Below are positions 8,648 through 17,000 of a DNA stretch of 64,000 nucleotides, one piece after another. Numbering within the stretch: the first letter of the stretch is position 1; every line of letters begins with the position of its first letter. The translations under genes and the position numbers were made by a program. The stretch spans positions 62,001 through 126,000 of the forward strand of contig NZ_AUIS01000005.1 in NCBI RefSeq assembly GCF_000423825.1, written 5' to 3'. Origin of the DNA: Thermithiobacillus tepidarius DSM 3134 (lineage in GTDB: Bacteria > Pseudomonadota > Gammaproteobacteria > Acidithiobacillales > Thermithiobacillaceae). The notes under the pieces were generated by a model. The model worked only from the letters and a program-made list of their open reading frames with translations. It was not told the DNA's origin and made no database searches.

Positions 8648-8782
8648 ATGACACTGCATTTGGCGCTGGAACCGGTCCTTTCCATCATCGCGGGCATCCT
8701 GATCCTCATCATGCCCCGCCTGCTGAACTACGTCATTGCCCTGTACCTGATCATCATCGGCGTGCTCGCCTTGGTCCGCTGA
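8648..8782 (+). CDS. DUF3096 small membrane protein
   Basis: 44 residues, with an AGGAGG ribosome site 7 bp before the ATG. Almost entirely two hydrophobic helices (about 7-23 and 26-43) joined by MPRLLNY, the pattern of DUF3096 proteins (VxxIIAGILILxxPRLLNYxVAxYLIxxGxL). An inner-membrane micro-protein of unknown function. Its 3' end overlaps the end of the convergent DUF4124 gene by 29 bp. Confidence 0.85.
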   Translation: MTLHLALEPVLSIIAGILILIMPRLLNYVIALYLIIIGVLALVR

Positions 8783-9098
8783 TCGCAGCGCGGCCGTCCC
8801 GGGACAGGCGCTCGGTCGCGCGAGTGCGGGCACGCCAGGCCTTCTCCCGGTCCCGGGCCTCTGCGGCCCACTCCCGGTCCTTGGCGCGGTTGTACTGCTC
8901 CAGCGCCGCGGTTCGGGCGTCGGCGGCCTGGCGGTCGGCCGGAGTCGGCGCCGGCGCAGCCTGCACGGCGCGGGCGCGGCCGGCGGGCGGCGTGTCGCCG
9001 TAATGCCAGCGGCCCTGGGCGTCCTGCCACTTGAGCAGGTCCGCCGCCAGCGCGGGCGGTACCAGCAGCAGCGCGAGCACGGCCCAGGCGGCGCGCAT
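8754..9098 (-). CDS. Exported DUF4124-containing protein
   Basis: 114 residues: signal peptide to about ALA (19), a DUF4124-type motif (LLKWQDAQGRWHYGDTPPAG, about 21-40), then an Ala/Arg/Glu-rich, probably helical tail with periodic Arg and Asp. The ATG overlaps the metW stop by one base (TGATG), so it is translated from the metXW transcript. Periplasmic and of unknown role. The same DUF4124 strand motif begins the lytic transglycosylase at 4055. The 3' end overlaps the convergent DUF3096 gene. Confidence 0.75.
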   Translation of the reverse strand: MRAAWAVLALLLVPPALAADLLKWQDAQGRWHYGDTPPAGRARAVQAAPAPTPADRQAADARTAALEQYNRAKDREWAAEARDREKAWRARTRATERLSRDGRAAISGPRRARR

Positions 9099-9709
9099 CA
9101 GCCCAGCGGCAGGCGCGCGCAGCGGTACAGCGCGATCTCGCCGAAGAGGTTGGGGGCCATGCGGTTGAGCCAACTGTCGCGCCGCTGGTCGTCGAGCACC
9201 TTGCGCTCCAGTACCTGGATGGCGCGCTTGTCGCACAGCGCCTCGAAGTCGCGGATGGTGCACAGGTGGATGTTGGGCGTGTTGTACCACTGGTGCGGCA
9301 TGGCGTCGGTGACCGGCATGCGGCCCAGCACGCCGTACTGCCAGCGCGCCTGCCAGTGGCCGAAGTTGGGGAAGGTGACGATGGCCTCGCGCCCCACCCG
9401 CAGCATCTCCAGAAGCAACTGATCGGGGTAGGCGGTGGCCTGCAGGGTCAGGGACAGGATCACGTAGTCGAAGGCTTGGTCGCCGAATTCCTTCAGGCCG
9501 CGGTCCAGGTCCTGCTGGATCACCGGCACCCCGTTGCGGATGCAGGCGGCCACCTTGAGATCGTCCAGCTCCACGCCGTAGCCGGTGGCCTTGCGATGGT
9601 CGCGCAGATGGGCGAGCAGGGTGCCGTCGCCGCAACCCAGGTCCAGCACCCGGCTGCCGGGCCGGATCCAGCCGGCGATGATGTCGAGGTCGGGACGCAA
9701 CCCGTTCAT
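9098..9709 (-). CDS. metW: Methionine biosynthesis protein MetW
   Basis: 203 residues starting [18 protein letters not shown]-type methyltransferase fold with [15 protein letters not shown] (about 20-34), [16 protein letters not shown] and [12 protein letters not shown], all typical of MetW. It overlaps metX by 4 bp (ATGA). The metX-metW pairing is widespread in proteobacteria; MetW is needed for MetX activity or stability in several of them and no methyl acceptor is known. Same operon as the small exported protein downstream. Confidence 0.95.
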   Translation of the reverse strand: MNGLRPDLDIIAGWIRPGSRVLDLGCGDGTLLAHLRDHRKATGYGVELDDLKVAACIRNGVPVIQQDLDRGLKEFGDQAFDYVILSLTLQATAYPDQLLLEMLRVGREAIVTFPNFGHWQARWQYGVLGRMPVTDAMPHQWYNTPNIHLCTIRDFEALCDKRAIQVLERKVLDDQRRDSWLNRMAPNLFGEIALYRCARLPLG

Positions 9710-10857
9710 GCGCCGCACTCCCGGGCCACCCGGTCCATGTAGCCGCCGAACACCTCCACGTATTGCGCGATGGGCATCAGGAAGGCATCGTGGCCCTGGT
9801 GCGCCTCGATCTCCGCGTAGCTCACCTCCAGATTGTTGGCGTAGAGGGCGGTGACGATTTCGCGCGAGCGCGCCGGCGCAAAGCGCCAGTCGGAGGTGAA
9901 GGAGACCACCAGGAAGCGGGCCGTGACCCCGGCCAGGGCAGCGGTGAGGTTGCCGTCGTAGGCCGCCGCCGGATCGAAGTAATCCAGCGCCTTGGTGATG
10001 TACAGGTAGCTGTTGGCGTCGAAGCGCTCCACGAAGCTGCGCCCCTGGTAGCGCAGATAGCTCTCCACCTCGAACTCCACGTCGAAGCCGAAGGAAAAAT
10101 CCTTGCCGTTGCGCAGGTCGCGGCCGAATTTCTGGCGCATGGCGTCTTCGGACAGGTAGGTGATGTGGCCGACCATGCGCGCCAGCGCCAGGCCCCGGCG
10201 CGGCTTGGTGTCGAATTCGTAGTAGCGGCCCTCGTGGAAGTCGGGGTCGGTCATGATGGCTTGGCGCGCCACCTCGTTGAAGGCGATGTTCTGGGCCGAC
10301 AGCTTGGGCGTGGCGGCGATCACCACGGCGTGGCGCAGACGCTCGGGAAAGTCGATGGCCCACTGCAGCACCTGCATGCCGCCCAGGCTGCCGCCCACCA
10401 CCGCGGCCCATTGGGCGATGCCCAGCACGTCCGCCAGCCGCGCCTGGGTTTGCACCCAGTCCTTTACGGTGACCATCGGAAAATCGAGCCCGTAAGGCTT
10501 GCCGGCTTCGGGGTTGGTGCTGGCCGGCCCGGTGGAGCCCTTGCAGGAGCCGATCACGTTGGCGCAGACCACGAAAAAGCGGCTGGTGTCCACCGGCTTG
10601 CCCGGTCCCACCAGGGCGTCCCACCAGCCTGGCTTGCGGTCGGCCATGCTGTGATAGCCTGCCGCGTGGTGGTCACCGGACAGGGCGTGGCAGAGGAGCA
10701 CGGCGTTGGAGCGGTCGGCGTTCAGCTCGCCGTAGCACTCGTAGGCGAGCGTGTACTCGGGCAGGGTGCGGCCGCACTCCAGCAGCAGGGGCTCGCTGAA
10801 GTGGCGGCTTTGCGGCGTGACGAGGCCGACGGAGTTCTCGGGAATGGATTCAGGCAT
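9706..10857 (-). CDS. metX: Homoserine O-acyltransferase MetX
   Basis: 383 residues, alpha/beta hydrolase fold. Nucleophile elbow [13 protein letters not shown] (Ser about 160), oxyanion region [13 protein letters not shown] (about 54-66), and the catalytic Asp and His near [10 protein letters not shown] and AHQGHDAFL. It acylates homoserine on oxygen as the first committed step of methionine synthesis. The family contains both acetyl- and succinyl-transferases and I cannot tell which from sequence alone. Start ATG 10857 with AGGAAAG just upstream. First gene of metX-metW-DUF4124. No SAM riboswitch is seen in the 150 bp upstream. Confidence 0.94.
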   Translation of the reverse strand: MPESIPENSVGLVTPQSRHFSEPLLLECGRTLPEYTLAYECYGELNADRSNAVLLCHALSGDHHAAGYHSMADRKPGWWDALVGPGKPVDTSRFFVVCANVIGSCKGSTGPASTNPEAGKPYGLDFPMVTVKDWVQTQARLADVLGIAQWAAVVGGSLGGMQVLQWAIDFPERLRHAVVIAATPKLSAQNIAFNEVARQAIMTDPDFHEGRYYEFDTKPRRGLALARMVGHITYLSEDAMRQKFGRDLRNGKDFSFGFDVEFEVESYLRYQGRSFVERFDANSYLYITKALDYFDPAAAYDGNLTAALAGVTARFLVVSFTSDWRFAPARSREIVTALYANNLEVSYAEIEAHQGHDAFLMPIAQYVEVFGGYMDRVARECGA

Positions 10858-11005
10858 CTTTCCTGCAACAATTCAAAATTTTTCGAGTGTAATCAGGGGC
10901 CGGCCGAGGGCAATCCCTGACGATGCAAAACGGCCGCCATGAACTATATTGCTTAAAATTAAGCTGCTAATCATAAAACTACAAGGCCATTCAACGCACG
11001 GATTG

Positions 11006-13315
11006 ATGAAACTCGCTTTCAGGCCCCAATTCCGCAATTCCTTCGCCACCCTGCTCCGGGCTGCCACCACGACCTTTCTCGTGCTGGGCCTCTTTGCGCT
11101 GGCGGTGTACGGCTTTTTGAGCTGGCGTCAGGAGAAGGAAGATCTGCAAAACAGCCTGGCCATCCAGGCCAGCTTCGCCGCCGCCAGCAGCGAGCACTTC
11201 TTCGCCAGCGTCAGCAGCGGACTCGACCTGCTCGGGCAGCTCCTGCTCGAGCGTGACGTGCTGCAGCGTCCCCAGGATGCCCTGCCCCTGCTCGGCGCCT
11301 TCCGGTCCCGCCACGAGGAAATCGCCAGCATGGCGATCTTCAGCAGCGACGGCCAGATGCTCGCCAATTCGGCGGCCGCGCCCGGCTCGCGGCTGCCGGA
11401 TCTGCGCCGGCACCCGGATTTCCTGCAGACCCTGCGCGCGGACATGCAGTCGCCGGCCGCCTATGTGGTCGGCCGCACCCAGTATGGCCTGGTGGTGCGG
11501 CAGTGGCGTATTCCGCTGCGCCACACCGTGCGCGACGCCCGCAACCGCCCGCTGCTGGTGCTGCAGGCCAGCATCCCGGTGCAGCAGAAGACCACACTGT
11601 GGCAAGCCATTCCATTGCTGCCCGGCACCAGCATCGGCCTGGTGCGTGACGACGGCTATCACCAGAGCCGCTGGCCCGCGCCGCAGCCGGAGCGCGTCTA
11701 CCTGACCCGCGCCCGGGGGCCGCTGATGCAGGCGCTGCGGGCCCGGCCGGCGCAGCGCACCGGCTTCTTCCAGGGGCGGGTCATGGCGGACGGCCGCAAT
11801 CGCCTGGGCGCCTACGCGCGGCTGCCCACCATGGGGATGACCGCCTACGTCTCCGTGCCCCAGACGCTGCTGTGGATGCGCTGGTGGGAGCACAATGCTC
11901 CGGTGTTCGCGGGCTTTGTCATCTACTTCGCCATCTTTCTCGGTGTCGGCAAGTTCGTCGTGCGGCGGGAGGAGGACCACAGTCGCACGTTGCTGGCCCA
12001 GGCCCGGCACGATCCGCTCACCGATCTGCCCAACCGGCTGGCGGCGGAGGAGCAGCTGGCGCACGAGGTGGCGCGGGCGCGCCGGGAGAACAGCCGCTTC
12101 GCCGTGCTCTTCCTCGATCTGGACCGCTTCAAGGATATCAACGACAGCCTGGGCCACGCCATCGGCGACAGCATTCTGCGGCAGGTGGCGGCGCGCCTGC
12201 AGCACAACCTGCGCGACGAGGATATCCTCGCCCGCCTGGGCGGCGACGAGTTTCTGGCCATCCTGCCGGCCGCCGGCGCCGAGGATGCCACCCAGGCGGC
12301 GCAACGGCTGCTGGCCGTGCTGGACATGCCCTTCCCGGTGGACGAGCGCCGCTTCCAGCTCGGCGCCAGCATCGGCATCAGCCTCTTCCCCGACGACGGC
12401 CGCAGTGCCGGCACCTTGCTGCAGCATGCCGATGCGGCCATGTACGAAGCGAAGCGCCGCGGGCGCAACAATCTGGTGCTCTTTGCCGAAGCCCTCGGCG
12501 AGAGCAGCCGGCAACGGCTGCAACTGCAGCAGGATCTGCGGCGGGCGCTGGAGCAGCAGGAATTCGTGCTCTACTACCAGCCCCTGGTGGAGCTTGCCGG
12601 CGGCCGTGTCGTCGGTGCCGAAGCACTGATCCGCTGGCGGGACCCGCAGCACGGCCTGCGCAGTCCGGCCGAGTTCATCCCCTATGCGGAGGAGTCCGGC
12701 CTCATCCTGCCCATCGGCGCCTGGGTGCTGCAGGCGGCGTGCCGGCAGGCGCAAGCCTGGGCGGCACAGGGCCTGGACCTGCAGGTGGCGGTGAACCTGT
12801 CCACCCGCCAGTTCCAGGATCCGGAGATCGTGGCCAAATTGCGCTCGATCCTGGCCAACAGCGGCGTGGATCCCTGCCGACTGGAGCTGGAGATCACCGA
12901 AAGCGCCGCCATGCTGGATCCCGAAGCCAGCATCCGCACCATCGGCGCGCTCAAGGGGCTGGGCCTGCAGATCGCCATCGACGACTTCGGCACCGGCTAT
13001 TCCTCGCTGAACTACCTCAAACGCATCCCGGCGGACGTCATCAAGATCGACCAGTCCTTCGTGCGCGACCTGGCCACCGATCCCGATGACGCGGCCATCG
13101 TGCGCGCCATCATCGGCTTGGCGCAGACCCTGGGGCGCCGCTGCCTGGCCGAGGGCATCGAAACGGCGGAACACTTCCAGACGCTGCAGCGCTTCGGCTG
13201 CGACTACGGCCAGGGCTACTGGATGAGCCGGCCGCTGCCCGCCGCCGAGTTCGAAGCGCTGGTCCTGGAGCAACCCTGCTTCCTGGCAACCGGGAATCTG
13301 GCACCCGTTTCCTGA
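11006..13315 (+). CDS. Membrane-bound GGDEF-EAL protein (c-di-GMP turnover)
   Basis: 769 residues. Transmembrane helices at about 20-40 and 300-322 flank a periplasmic sensor of the Cache type. The GGDEF domain (about 335-500) has an intact RLGGDEFLAIL active site and an RxxD inhibitory site (RDED) five residues before it. The EAL domain (about 515-760) keeps AEALIRW, the NLSTRQF strand, LEITES, DDFGTGYSSLNYL with its acidic metal ligands, and the EGIET end. Both diguanylate cyclase and phosphodiesterase halves therefore look competent. ATG 11006 chosen as the first ATG before the membrane helix; a TTG at 10949 is in frame but followed by AT-rich leader. Monocistronic. Confidence 0.92.
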   Translation: MKLAFRPQFRNSFATLLRAATTTFLVLGLFALAVYGFLSWRQEKEDLQNSLAIQASFAAASSEHFFASVSSGLDLLGQLLLERDVLQRPQDALPLLGAFRSRHEEIASMAIFSSDGQMLANSAAAPGSRLPDLRRHPDFLQTLRADMQSPAAYVVGRTQYGLVVRQWRIPLRHTVRDARNRPLLVLQASIPVQQKTTLWQAIPLLPGTSIGLVRDDGYHQSRWPAPQPERVYLTRARGPLMQALRARPAQRTGFFQGRVMADGRNRLGAYARLPTMGMTAYVSVPQTLLWMRWWEHNAPVFAGFVIYFAIFLGVGKFVVRREEDHSRTLLAQARHDPLTDLPNRLAAEEQLAHEVARARRENSRFAVLFLDLDRFKDINDSLGHAIGDSILRQVAARLQHNLRDEDILARLGGDEFLAILPAAGAEDATQAAQRLLAVLDMPFPVDERRFQLGASIGISLFPDDGRSAGTLLQHADAAMYEAKRRGRNNLVLFAEALGESSRQRLQLQQDLRRALEQQEFVLYYQPLVELAGGRVVGAEALIRWRDPQHGLRSPAEFIPYAEESGLILPIGAWVLQAACRQAQAWAAQGLDLQVAVNLSTRQFQDPEIVAKLRSILANSGVDPCRLELEITESAAMLDPEASIRTIGALKGLGLQIAIDDFGTGYSSLNYLKRIPADVIKIDQSFVRDLATDPDDAAIVRAIIGLAQTLGRRCLAEGIETAEHFQTLQRFGCDYGQGYWMSRPLPAAEFEALVLEQPCFLATGNLAPVS

Positions 13316-13355
13316 ATCGTGGTGGTCCCTGGCAACCGGGGGCGGAGTGGCGCCG

Positions 13356-13430
13356 ATCGCGAGCAAGCTCGCTTCTGCAGGGAGCGCAGAGGCCGGGCTT
13401 GAGTTGCAGGAACGAGCTTGCTCGCGATGG
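13356..13430. repeat. Inverted pair of REP-like elements
   Basis: Copy 1 (13356-13381) reads ATCGCGAGCAAGCTCGC then TTCTGCAGG; copy 2 (13404-13430) is the same about 25-nt unit in opposite orientation with three mismatches. Each unit contains the self-complementary core GCGAGCAAGCTCG(C). Head-to-head REP pairs of this type are common in Pseudomonas and relatives, where a RAYT transposase mobilises them. They lie between two convergent genes, the usual place, and may also act as a bidirectional terminator. Confidence 0.75.
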
Positions 13431-13454
13431 ACTTTGGCCGTGCCGCCGGCCCAT

Positions 13455-14222
13455 TCAGGAGGCAGTTCTGCCCCGCCGTGGTCCCAGCGCCATCACCTCC
13501 GCCGGCGTCAGCAGGCGGTACTCCCCCCGCTTCAGCTCGCCGAGCGTCAGCGGGCCGATGGATATCCGCACCAGCTGCAGCACGTCGGCGCCGAGCGCCT
13601 CGGCCATGCGCCGGATCTGGCGGTTGAGTCCTTCCTCGAGAGTGATCTCCAGCCACTGGGTCTTCTCCCCCTGACGCAGCACGCGCACCATTGCCGGCCG
13701 GGTGCGCTCGCCCGCGCCTAGATCCAGGCCCTGGCGCATGGCTTCCAGGGCCGCGGCATCCAGATGCCGGTCGAGCTGCACGTGGTAGGTCTTGGGCACG
13801 TGGCTGGCGGGATCGAGCAGGCGATGGGCCCACTGCGTATCGTTGGTGAAGAGCAGCAGGCCCTGGCTGGCCCGGTCCAGGCGACCCACCGGCGCCAGCC
13901 AGGCGTCCTCGCGTCCCCACTCCCCAAGACAATCGTAGACCGTGGCACGGCCCTGCTCGTCGCTGCGCGTGGTCGTCACGCCCGCTGGCTTGTGCAGGGC
14001 CAGATAGACCTTGGTCCGAGGGCGCAGCAGAACGTTATCCAGGAAAATACGGTCGCGGTGCATGTCGACCCGGTACCGGCCGTCCCGCACGACCCGCTCG
14101 TTGACGCGCACGCGCCCCGCACCGATCAGCACCGCCGCCTGCGTGCGCGAGGCCACGCCCAGCTTGGACAAGGCGCGTTCCAGGGACACGCCGGCGGGCG
14201 CTTTTTTGTGGGAGCTTTTCAT
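13455..14222 (-). CDS. RsuA/RluB/RluE-family rRNA pseudouridine synthase
   Basis: 255 residues: N-terminal S4 RNA-binding domain (about 14-60, LERALSKLGVASRTQAAVLIGAGRV), then the pseudouridine synthase fold with the catalytic Asp in APVGRLDRASQGLLLFTND (about 110-128), KTYHVQLD and the family C-terminal signature LEEGLNRQIRRMAEALG. It isomerises a uridine in ribosomal RNA; the target is not evident. Only the RsuA-type subfamily has this layout. Convergent with the GGDEF-EAL gene across the REP pair, divergent from the DsrE-like gene. Confidence 0.92.
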   Translation of the reverse strand: MKSSHKKAPAGVSLERALSKLGVASRTQAAVLIGAGRVRVNERVVRDGRYRVDMHRDRIFLDNVLLRPRTKVYLALHKPAGVTTTRSDEQGRATVYDCLGEWGREDAWLAPVGRLDRASQGLLLFTNDTQWAHRLLDPASHVPKTYHVQLDRHLDAAALEAMRQGLDLGAGERTRPAMVRVLRQGEKTQWLEITLEEGLNRQIRRMAEALGADVLQLVRISIGPLTLGELKRGEYRLLTPAEVMALGPRRGRTAS

Positions 14223-14269
14223 GGGATGCTATTTTATTGCTGTTTCGACATCCCAGAAAGGAGAATAAA

Positions 14270-14635
14270 ATGAGTCACTTTTTCGTCAACATCACCCACG
14301 CCGCCAACGATCTGGACCGTGCCACCGTGGGACTGGTGCTGGCAAAAAACGCCCTTGCCGAAGGCCATCAGGTCACCCTGTTCCTGAGCCTGGATGGCGT
14401 GCACCTGGCCCGCGCCGACAACTACGTCGACGGTCTGCAGGAGCCCACTTTCCCGAGCGTGAAGGAGTTGCTGGATTTCCTGCTGGCCCAGAAGGCCACC
14501 ATCTGGGTTTGCGCCGGCTGCTACAAGAAGCGCGGCCTGGAGGAGACCCACTTCATCCCCGAAGCCGAAATCGTCGGCGCGGGCGCGGCAATCAAGGCCA
14601 TGGCGACACCTGGCGTCGTGCCCGTCTATTATTAA
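14270..14635 (+). CDS. DsrE/DsrF-like family protein
   Basis: 121 residues; ATG 14270 with AAAGGAG 7 bp upstream. Compact DsrE fold: FFVNITHAANDLDRATVGLVLAKNALAEGHQVTLFL, ARADNYVDGL, then VCAGCYKKRGL with two cysteines (about 87-90) where sulfur-relay members carry their active Cys, and the C-terminal MATPGVVPVYY. Family members handle sulfur trafficking or act as peroxiredoxin-like small proteins. A GC hairpin at 14699-14718 separates it from the encapsulin genes. A second DsrE-like gene lies at 23416. Confidence 0.85.
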   Translation: MSHFFVNITHAANDLDRATVGLVLAKNALAEGHQVTLFLSLDGVHLARADNYVDGLQEPTFPSVKELLDFLLAQKATIWVCAGCYKKRGLEETHFIPEAEIVGAGAAIKAMATPGVVPVYY

Positions 14636-14698
14636 ACTGAATCCAAGCCGTTTGTTCTAAGTTGACGAGTGTAGTTTCTGCTTCATCCATCTGCCATC

Positions 14699-14718
14699 CC
14701 GCCCGCCAGCGCGGGCGG
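14699..14718 (+). terminator. GC-rich hairpin between DsrE-like gene and encapsulin genes
   Basis: Perfect 8-bp stem CCGCCCGC / GCGGGCGG with loop CAGC, followed only by ATTTC. It may end the DsrE transcript or act in the leader of the encapsulin mRNA, whose ribosome site AAGGGAG lies 12 bp further on. Confidence 0.5.
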
Positions 14719-14743
14719 ATTTCACGCAAGAAGGGAGTGGATC

Positions 14744-15139
14744 ATGTCTCATGAAGGCCTGCACGAAGACCCCGCCAAGCTGAGCCCGGAAACCCAGGAT
14801 CGCCACCGGGCCATCATTTCCCTCATGGAAGAATTCGAAGCCGTGGACTGGTATCGGCAGCGCGCCGACGCCTGCGGCGACCCGGCGCTCAAGGCCATCC
14901 TCCTGCACAACATGGAGGAGGAGATGGAGCACGCGGCCATGGTGCTCGAGTGGCTCCGCCGCCAGATGCCCGAGCTGGACAAGAACCTGCGCGAGTACCT
15001 CTTCACGACCGGGGACATCACGCATCTGGAGGAGGAAAACACGGGCAAGACGGAATCCGGCGCCACCCGTCCCGCGGACGAGGTACAGCCCGCGGCCAGC
15101 CCGCGCCGCTTCACCGTCGGTGATCTGAAAGGAGACTGA
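14744..15139 (+). CDS. Encapsulated ferritin-like protein (EncFtn)
   Basis: 131 residues. Two-helix half-ferritin: helix 1 has HRAIISLMEEFEAVDWYRQRADAC with the first metal Glu, helix 2 has HNMEEEMEHAAMVLEWL with the ExxH ligands, the arrangement known for the Rhodospirillum EncFtn ferroxidase that assembles as an annular decamer. A flexible acidic linker follows, and the C-terminus PRRFTVGDLKGD is a typical encapsulin-targeting peptide (LTVGSL-like). The protein oxidises ferrous iron and delivers it into the shell. Stop and next start are one base apart; the ribosome site for the shell gene is inside this gene. Confidence 0.95.
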   Translation: MSHEGLHEDPAKLSPETQDRHRAIISLMEEFEAVDWYRQRADACGDPALKAILLHNMEEEMEHAAMVLEWLRRQMPELDKNLREYLFTTGDITHLEEENTGKTESGATRPADEVQPAASPRRFTVGDLKGD

Positions 15140-15140
15140 C

Positions 15141-15998
15141 ATGAACGTGACCATCCCCTTCCTCGACCCGGACCTGATTTCCCGCATGGAAGCCGCGGCG
15201 GTGGCCACCGCCCGGGATCTCCTGACCGGCCGGCGCATCCTGCCGGTGGAGGGTCCCTTCGGTCCCGGCTTCACCACCTTCGAGCTCGGCAACGACGACC
15301 TGCGCCACCACGACAACTTCCACGACGCCATCACCGTGGTCTCCCGGCCCCTGTCGGTGCCCATGATCTTCCGCCGCTTCGTCCTCAGCCGCCGGCAGGT
15401 GGCGGCCCACCTGGAGCACGGCCAGCCCCTGGACCTCACGCCCGTGCGCAATGCCACCATGGCCGTGACCCTGCGCGAGGAGGAGCTGGTCTATCGCGGC
15501 GCCCCGGAGCTGGGCCAGGCCGGCCTGGCCACGGCGGAGGGCCGCAACCATCTCGAAGGCGGCGACTGGGAAAGCGTGGAGCAGGTGCTCAAGGACGTGC
15601 TGGCGGCCGTCACCCTGCTGGACGAGCAGGGCTACCGCGGCCCCTACGCCCTGGTGCTGGCGCCGCGGCTCTACAACAGCTTGTTCCGCCGCTATCCGGA
15701 CGGCAGCGACCTGGTGCAGATCGAGCACCTCAAGAGCCTGTGCACCGCCGGCATCTACAAGACCCAGATCGAGGGCGCGCTGCTGCTCACGCCCGAGGCG
15801 GGCACCCTCCTGATCGGCGAGGACCTGCACGTGGACTACACCATTCCCGACCCCACCCACTTCAACTTCGCCATCAAGGAATCCCTGGTGCTGAAGATCG
15901 ACGCGCCGGGGGCCATCTGCACCATTGCCCCGGCGGGCATGGCCGCGCCCAAGGAGCAGGACGACAGCGAGGTGGGCCGCCACCCCAGCCGGAGCTGA
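15141..15998 (+). CDS. Family 1 encapsulin nanocompartment shell protein
   Basis: 285 residues, HK97 capsid-like fold of family 1 (linocin M18-type): RMEAAAVATARDLLTGRRILPVEGPFGPG at the N-terminus, the cargo-docking region, the P-domain helix around EGGDWESVEQVLKDVLAAVTLL, GYRGPYALVLAPRLYNSLFR, and near the end the shell strand HFNFAIKESLVLKIDAPGAICTI. It self-assembles into a closed protein shell storing iron oxidised by the EncFtn cargo encoded directly upstream. The C-terminal tail (about 20 residues, MAAPKEQDDSEVGRHPSRS) is polar and probably exposed. Two-gene operon; convergent with the flippase-like gene with no gap. Confidence 0.95.
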   Translation: MNVTIPFLDPDLISRMEAAAVATARDLLTGRRILPVEGPFGPGFTTFELGNDDLRHHDNFHDAITVVSRPLSVPMIFRRFVLSRRQVAAHLEHGQPLDLTPVRNATMAVTLREEELVYRGAPELGQAGLATAEGRNHLEGGDWESVEQVLKDVLAAVTLLDEQGYRGPYALVLAPRLYNSLFRRYPDGSDLVQIEHLKSLCTAGIYKTQIEGALLLTPEAGTLLIGEDLHVDYTIPDPTHFNFAIKESLVLKIDAPGAICTIAPAGMAAPKEQDDSEVGRHPSRS

Positions 15999-17000
15999 TC
16001 AGCCGGCGGGCGCCAGCAGCCGGCGCGCCGCCCGCCCGGTCTGCAGGATGAAGACCGGCGCGCCGACCAGCAGATACCAGTAGAAGGTGCAGAAGCGCCA
16101 GACGATGAGGGTCAGGGCGCTGGTGGCGGGGTTGAGATAGGTGCTCAGCAGGGCGCCGAAGCCGATCTCCACCCCGCCGCCGCCGCCCGGCAGCAAGAGG
16201 ATCTGGCCGCCGAAGAGCAGAATGGACTGCACCAGGAAGAGATAGGCCCAGGGCACCGACTCCTTCAGCAGCCACAAGAGCACCGCCAGCACGCTGTAGC
16301 GCAGCAGCCAGTGGCCCGCCGTGAAGAGATAGAGGGCCAGTAGCCGGTGCAGCGGCATGCGTATCAGCAGGGCGACGGCTTGGCGGAAGTGCACCACCAT
16401 GCGCGCCATGCGGAAGCGGAAACGGGCGAGGAAGCGGATGCGCCGCGCCAGGTTGCCCAGCCACAGCAGGATGCTGCGGTGCTTGTGGACCACCAGCCAC
16501 AAGAGCGCCAGCCCCGCCAGGATCAGCGTCAGCAGCAGCCCGCCGAAGAGCAGCGGATGGCTGACGCCGCTGCGCGAAAGGAAGAGCAGGATGGCGATGG
16601 GAATGGCGGTGCCGAAGAACACCAGATCGGCCAGCGCGTCCACCGCCAGCATCCCCGCGCTGCGCCCCGTGCTCAGCCCCTTCTCCGTCAGCAGGAACAC
16701 CAGCGTGGGCGGCCCGCCGGAGCCGGCCGGGGTGGCGGCGCTGGCGAACTCGGTCGCCACCACCGTCGACAAGGCTTGGCGGCCACTCAGGCGCAGCCCC
16801 AGGCTGCCGCCCAAAAGCTGCAGGCGTGCCGCGTTCAGGCGCCAGCCGAGCAGCACCATGCCGAGCAGCAGGGCGATGCCCCACAAGGGCAGGCGGCCCA
16901 GCACCCGGAAGCTCTCCAGGCCGCCGTAGAAGATCGGCACCGAAACGGACAGGGTCAGGCTGACGATGAGCAGCAGGGCGAAGGAGTGCTTCAGACGCAT
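15999..17000 (-). CDS. Flippase-like / LPG-synthetase-type membrane domain protein
   Basis: 333 residues with about eight transmembrane helices (from residue 7 on), matching the UPF0104/AglD-type domain (EFASAATPAGSGGPPTLVFLL, LPGGGGGVEIGFGALLSTYLNPATSAL). The MprF catalytic C-terminal domain is missing. Such proteins are thought to flip or transfer glycolipids or lipid-linked sugars. ATG 17000 lies inside the upstream deacetylase gene (10-bp overlap), and a glycosyltransferase precedes that, so the operon glycosyltransferase-deacetylase-flippase suggests synthesis and translocation of a surface glycolipid (inference). Confidence 0.85.
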   Translation of the reverse strand: MRLKHSFALLLIVSLTLSVSVPIFYGGLESFRVLGRLPLWGIALLLGMVLLGWRLNAARLQLLGGSLGLRLSGRQALSTVVATEFASAATPAGSGGPPTLVFLLTEKGLSTGRSAGMLAVDALADLVFFGTAIPIAILLFLSRSGVSHPLLFGGLLLTLILAGLALLWLVVHKHRSILLWLGNLARRIRFLARFRFRMARMVVHFRQAVALLIRMPLHRLLALYLFTAGHWLLRYSVLAVLLWLLKESVPWAYLFLVQSILLFGGQILLLPGGGGGVEIGFGALLSTYLNPATSALTLIVWRFCTFYWYLLVGAPVFILQTGRAARRLLAPAG

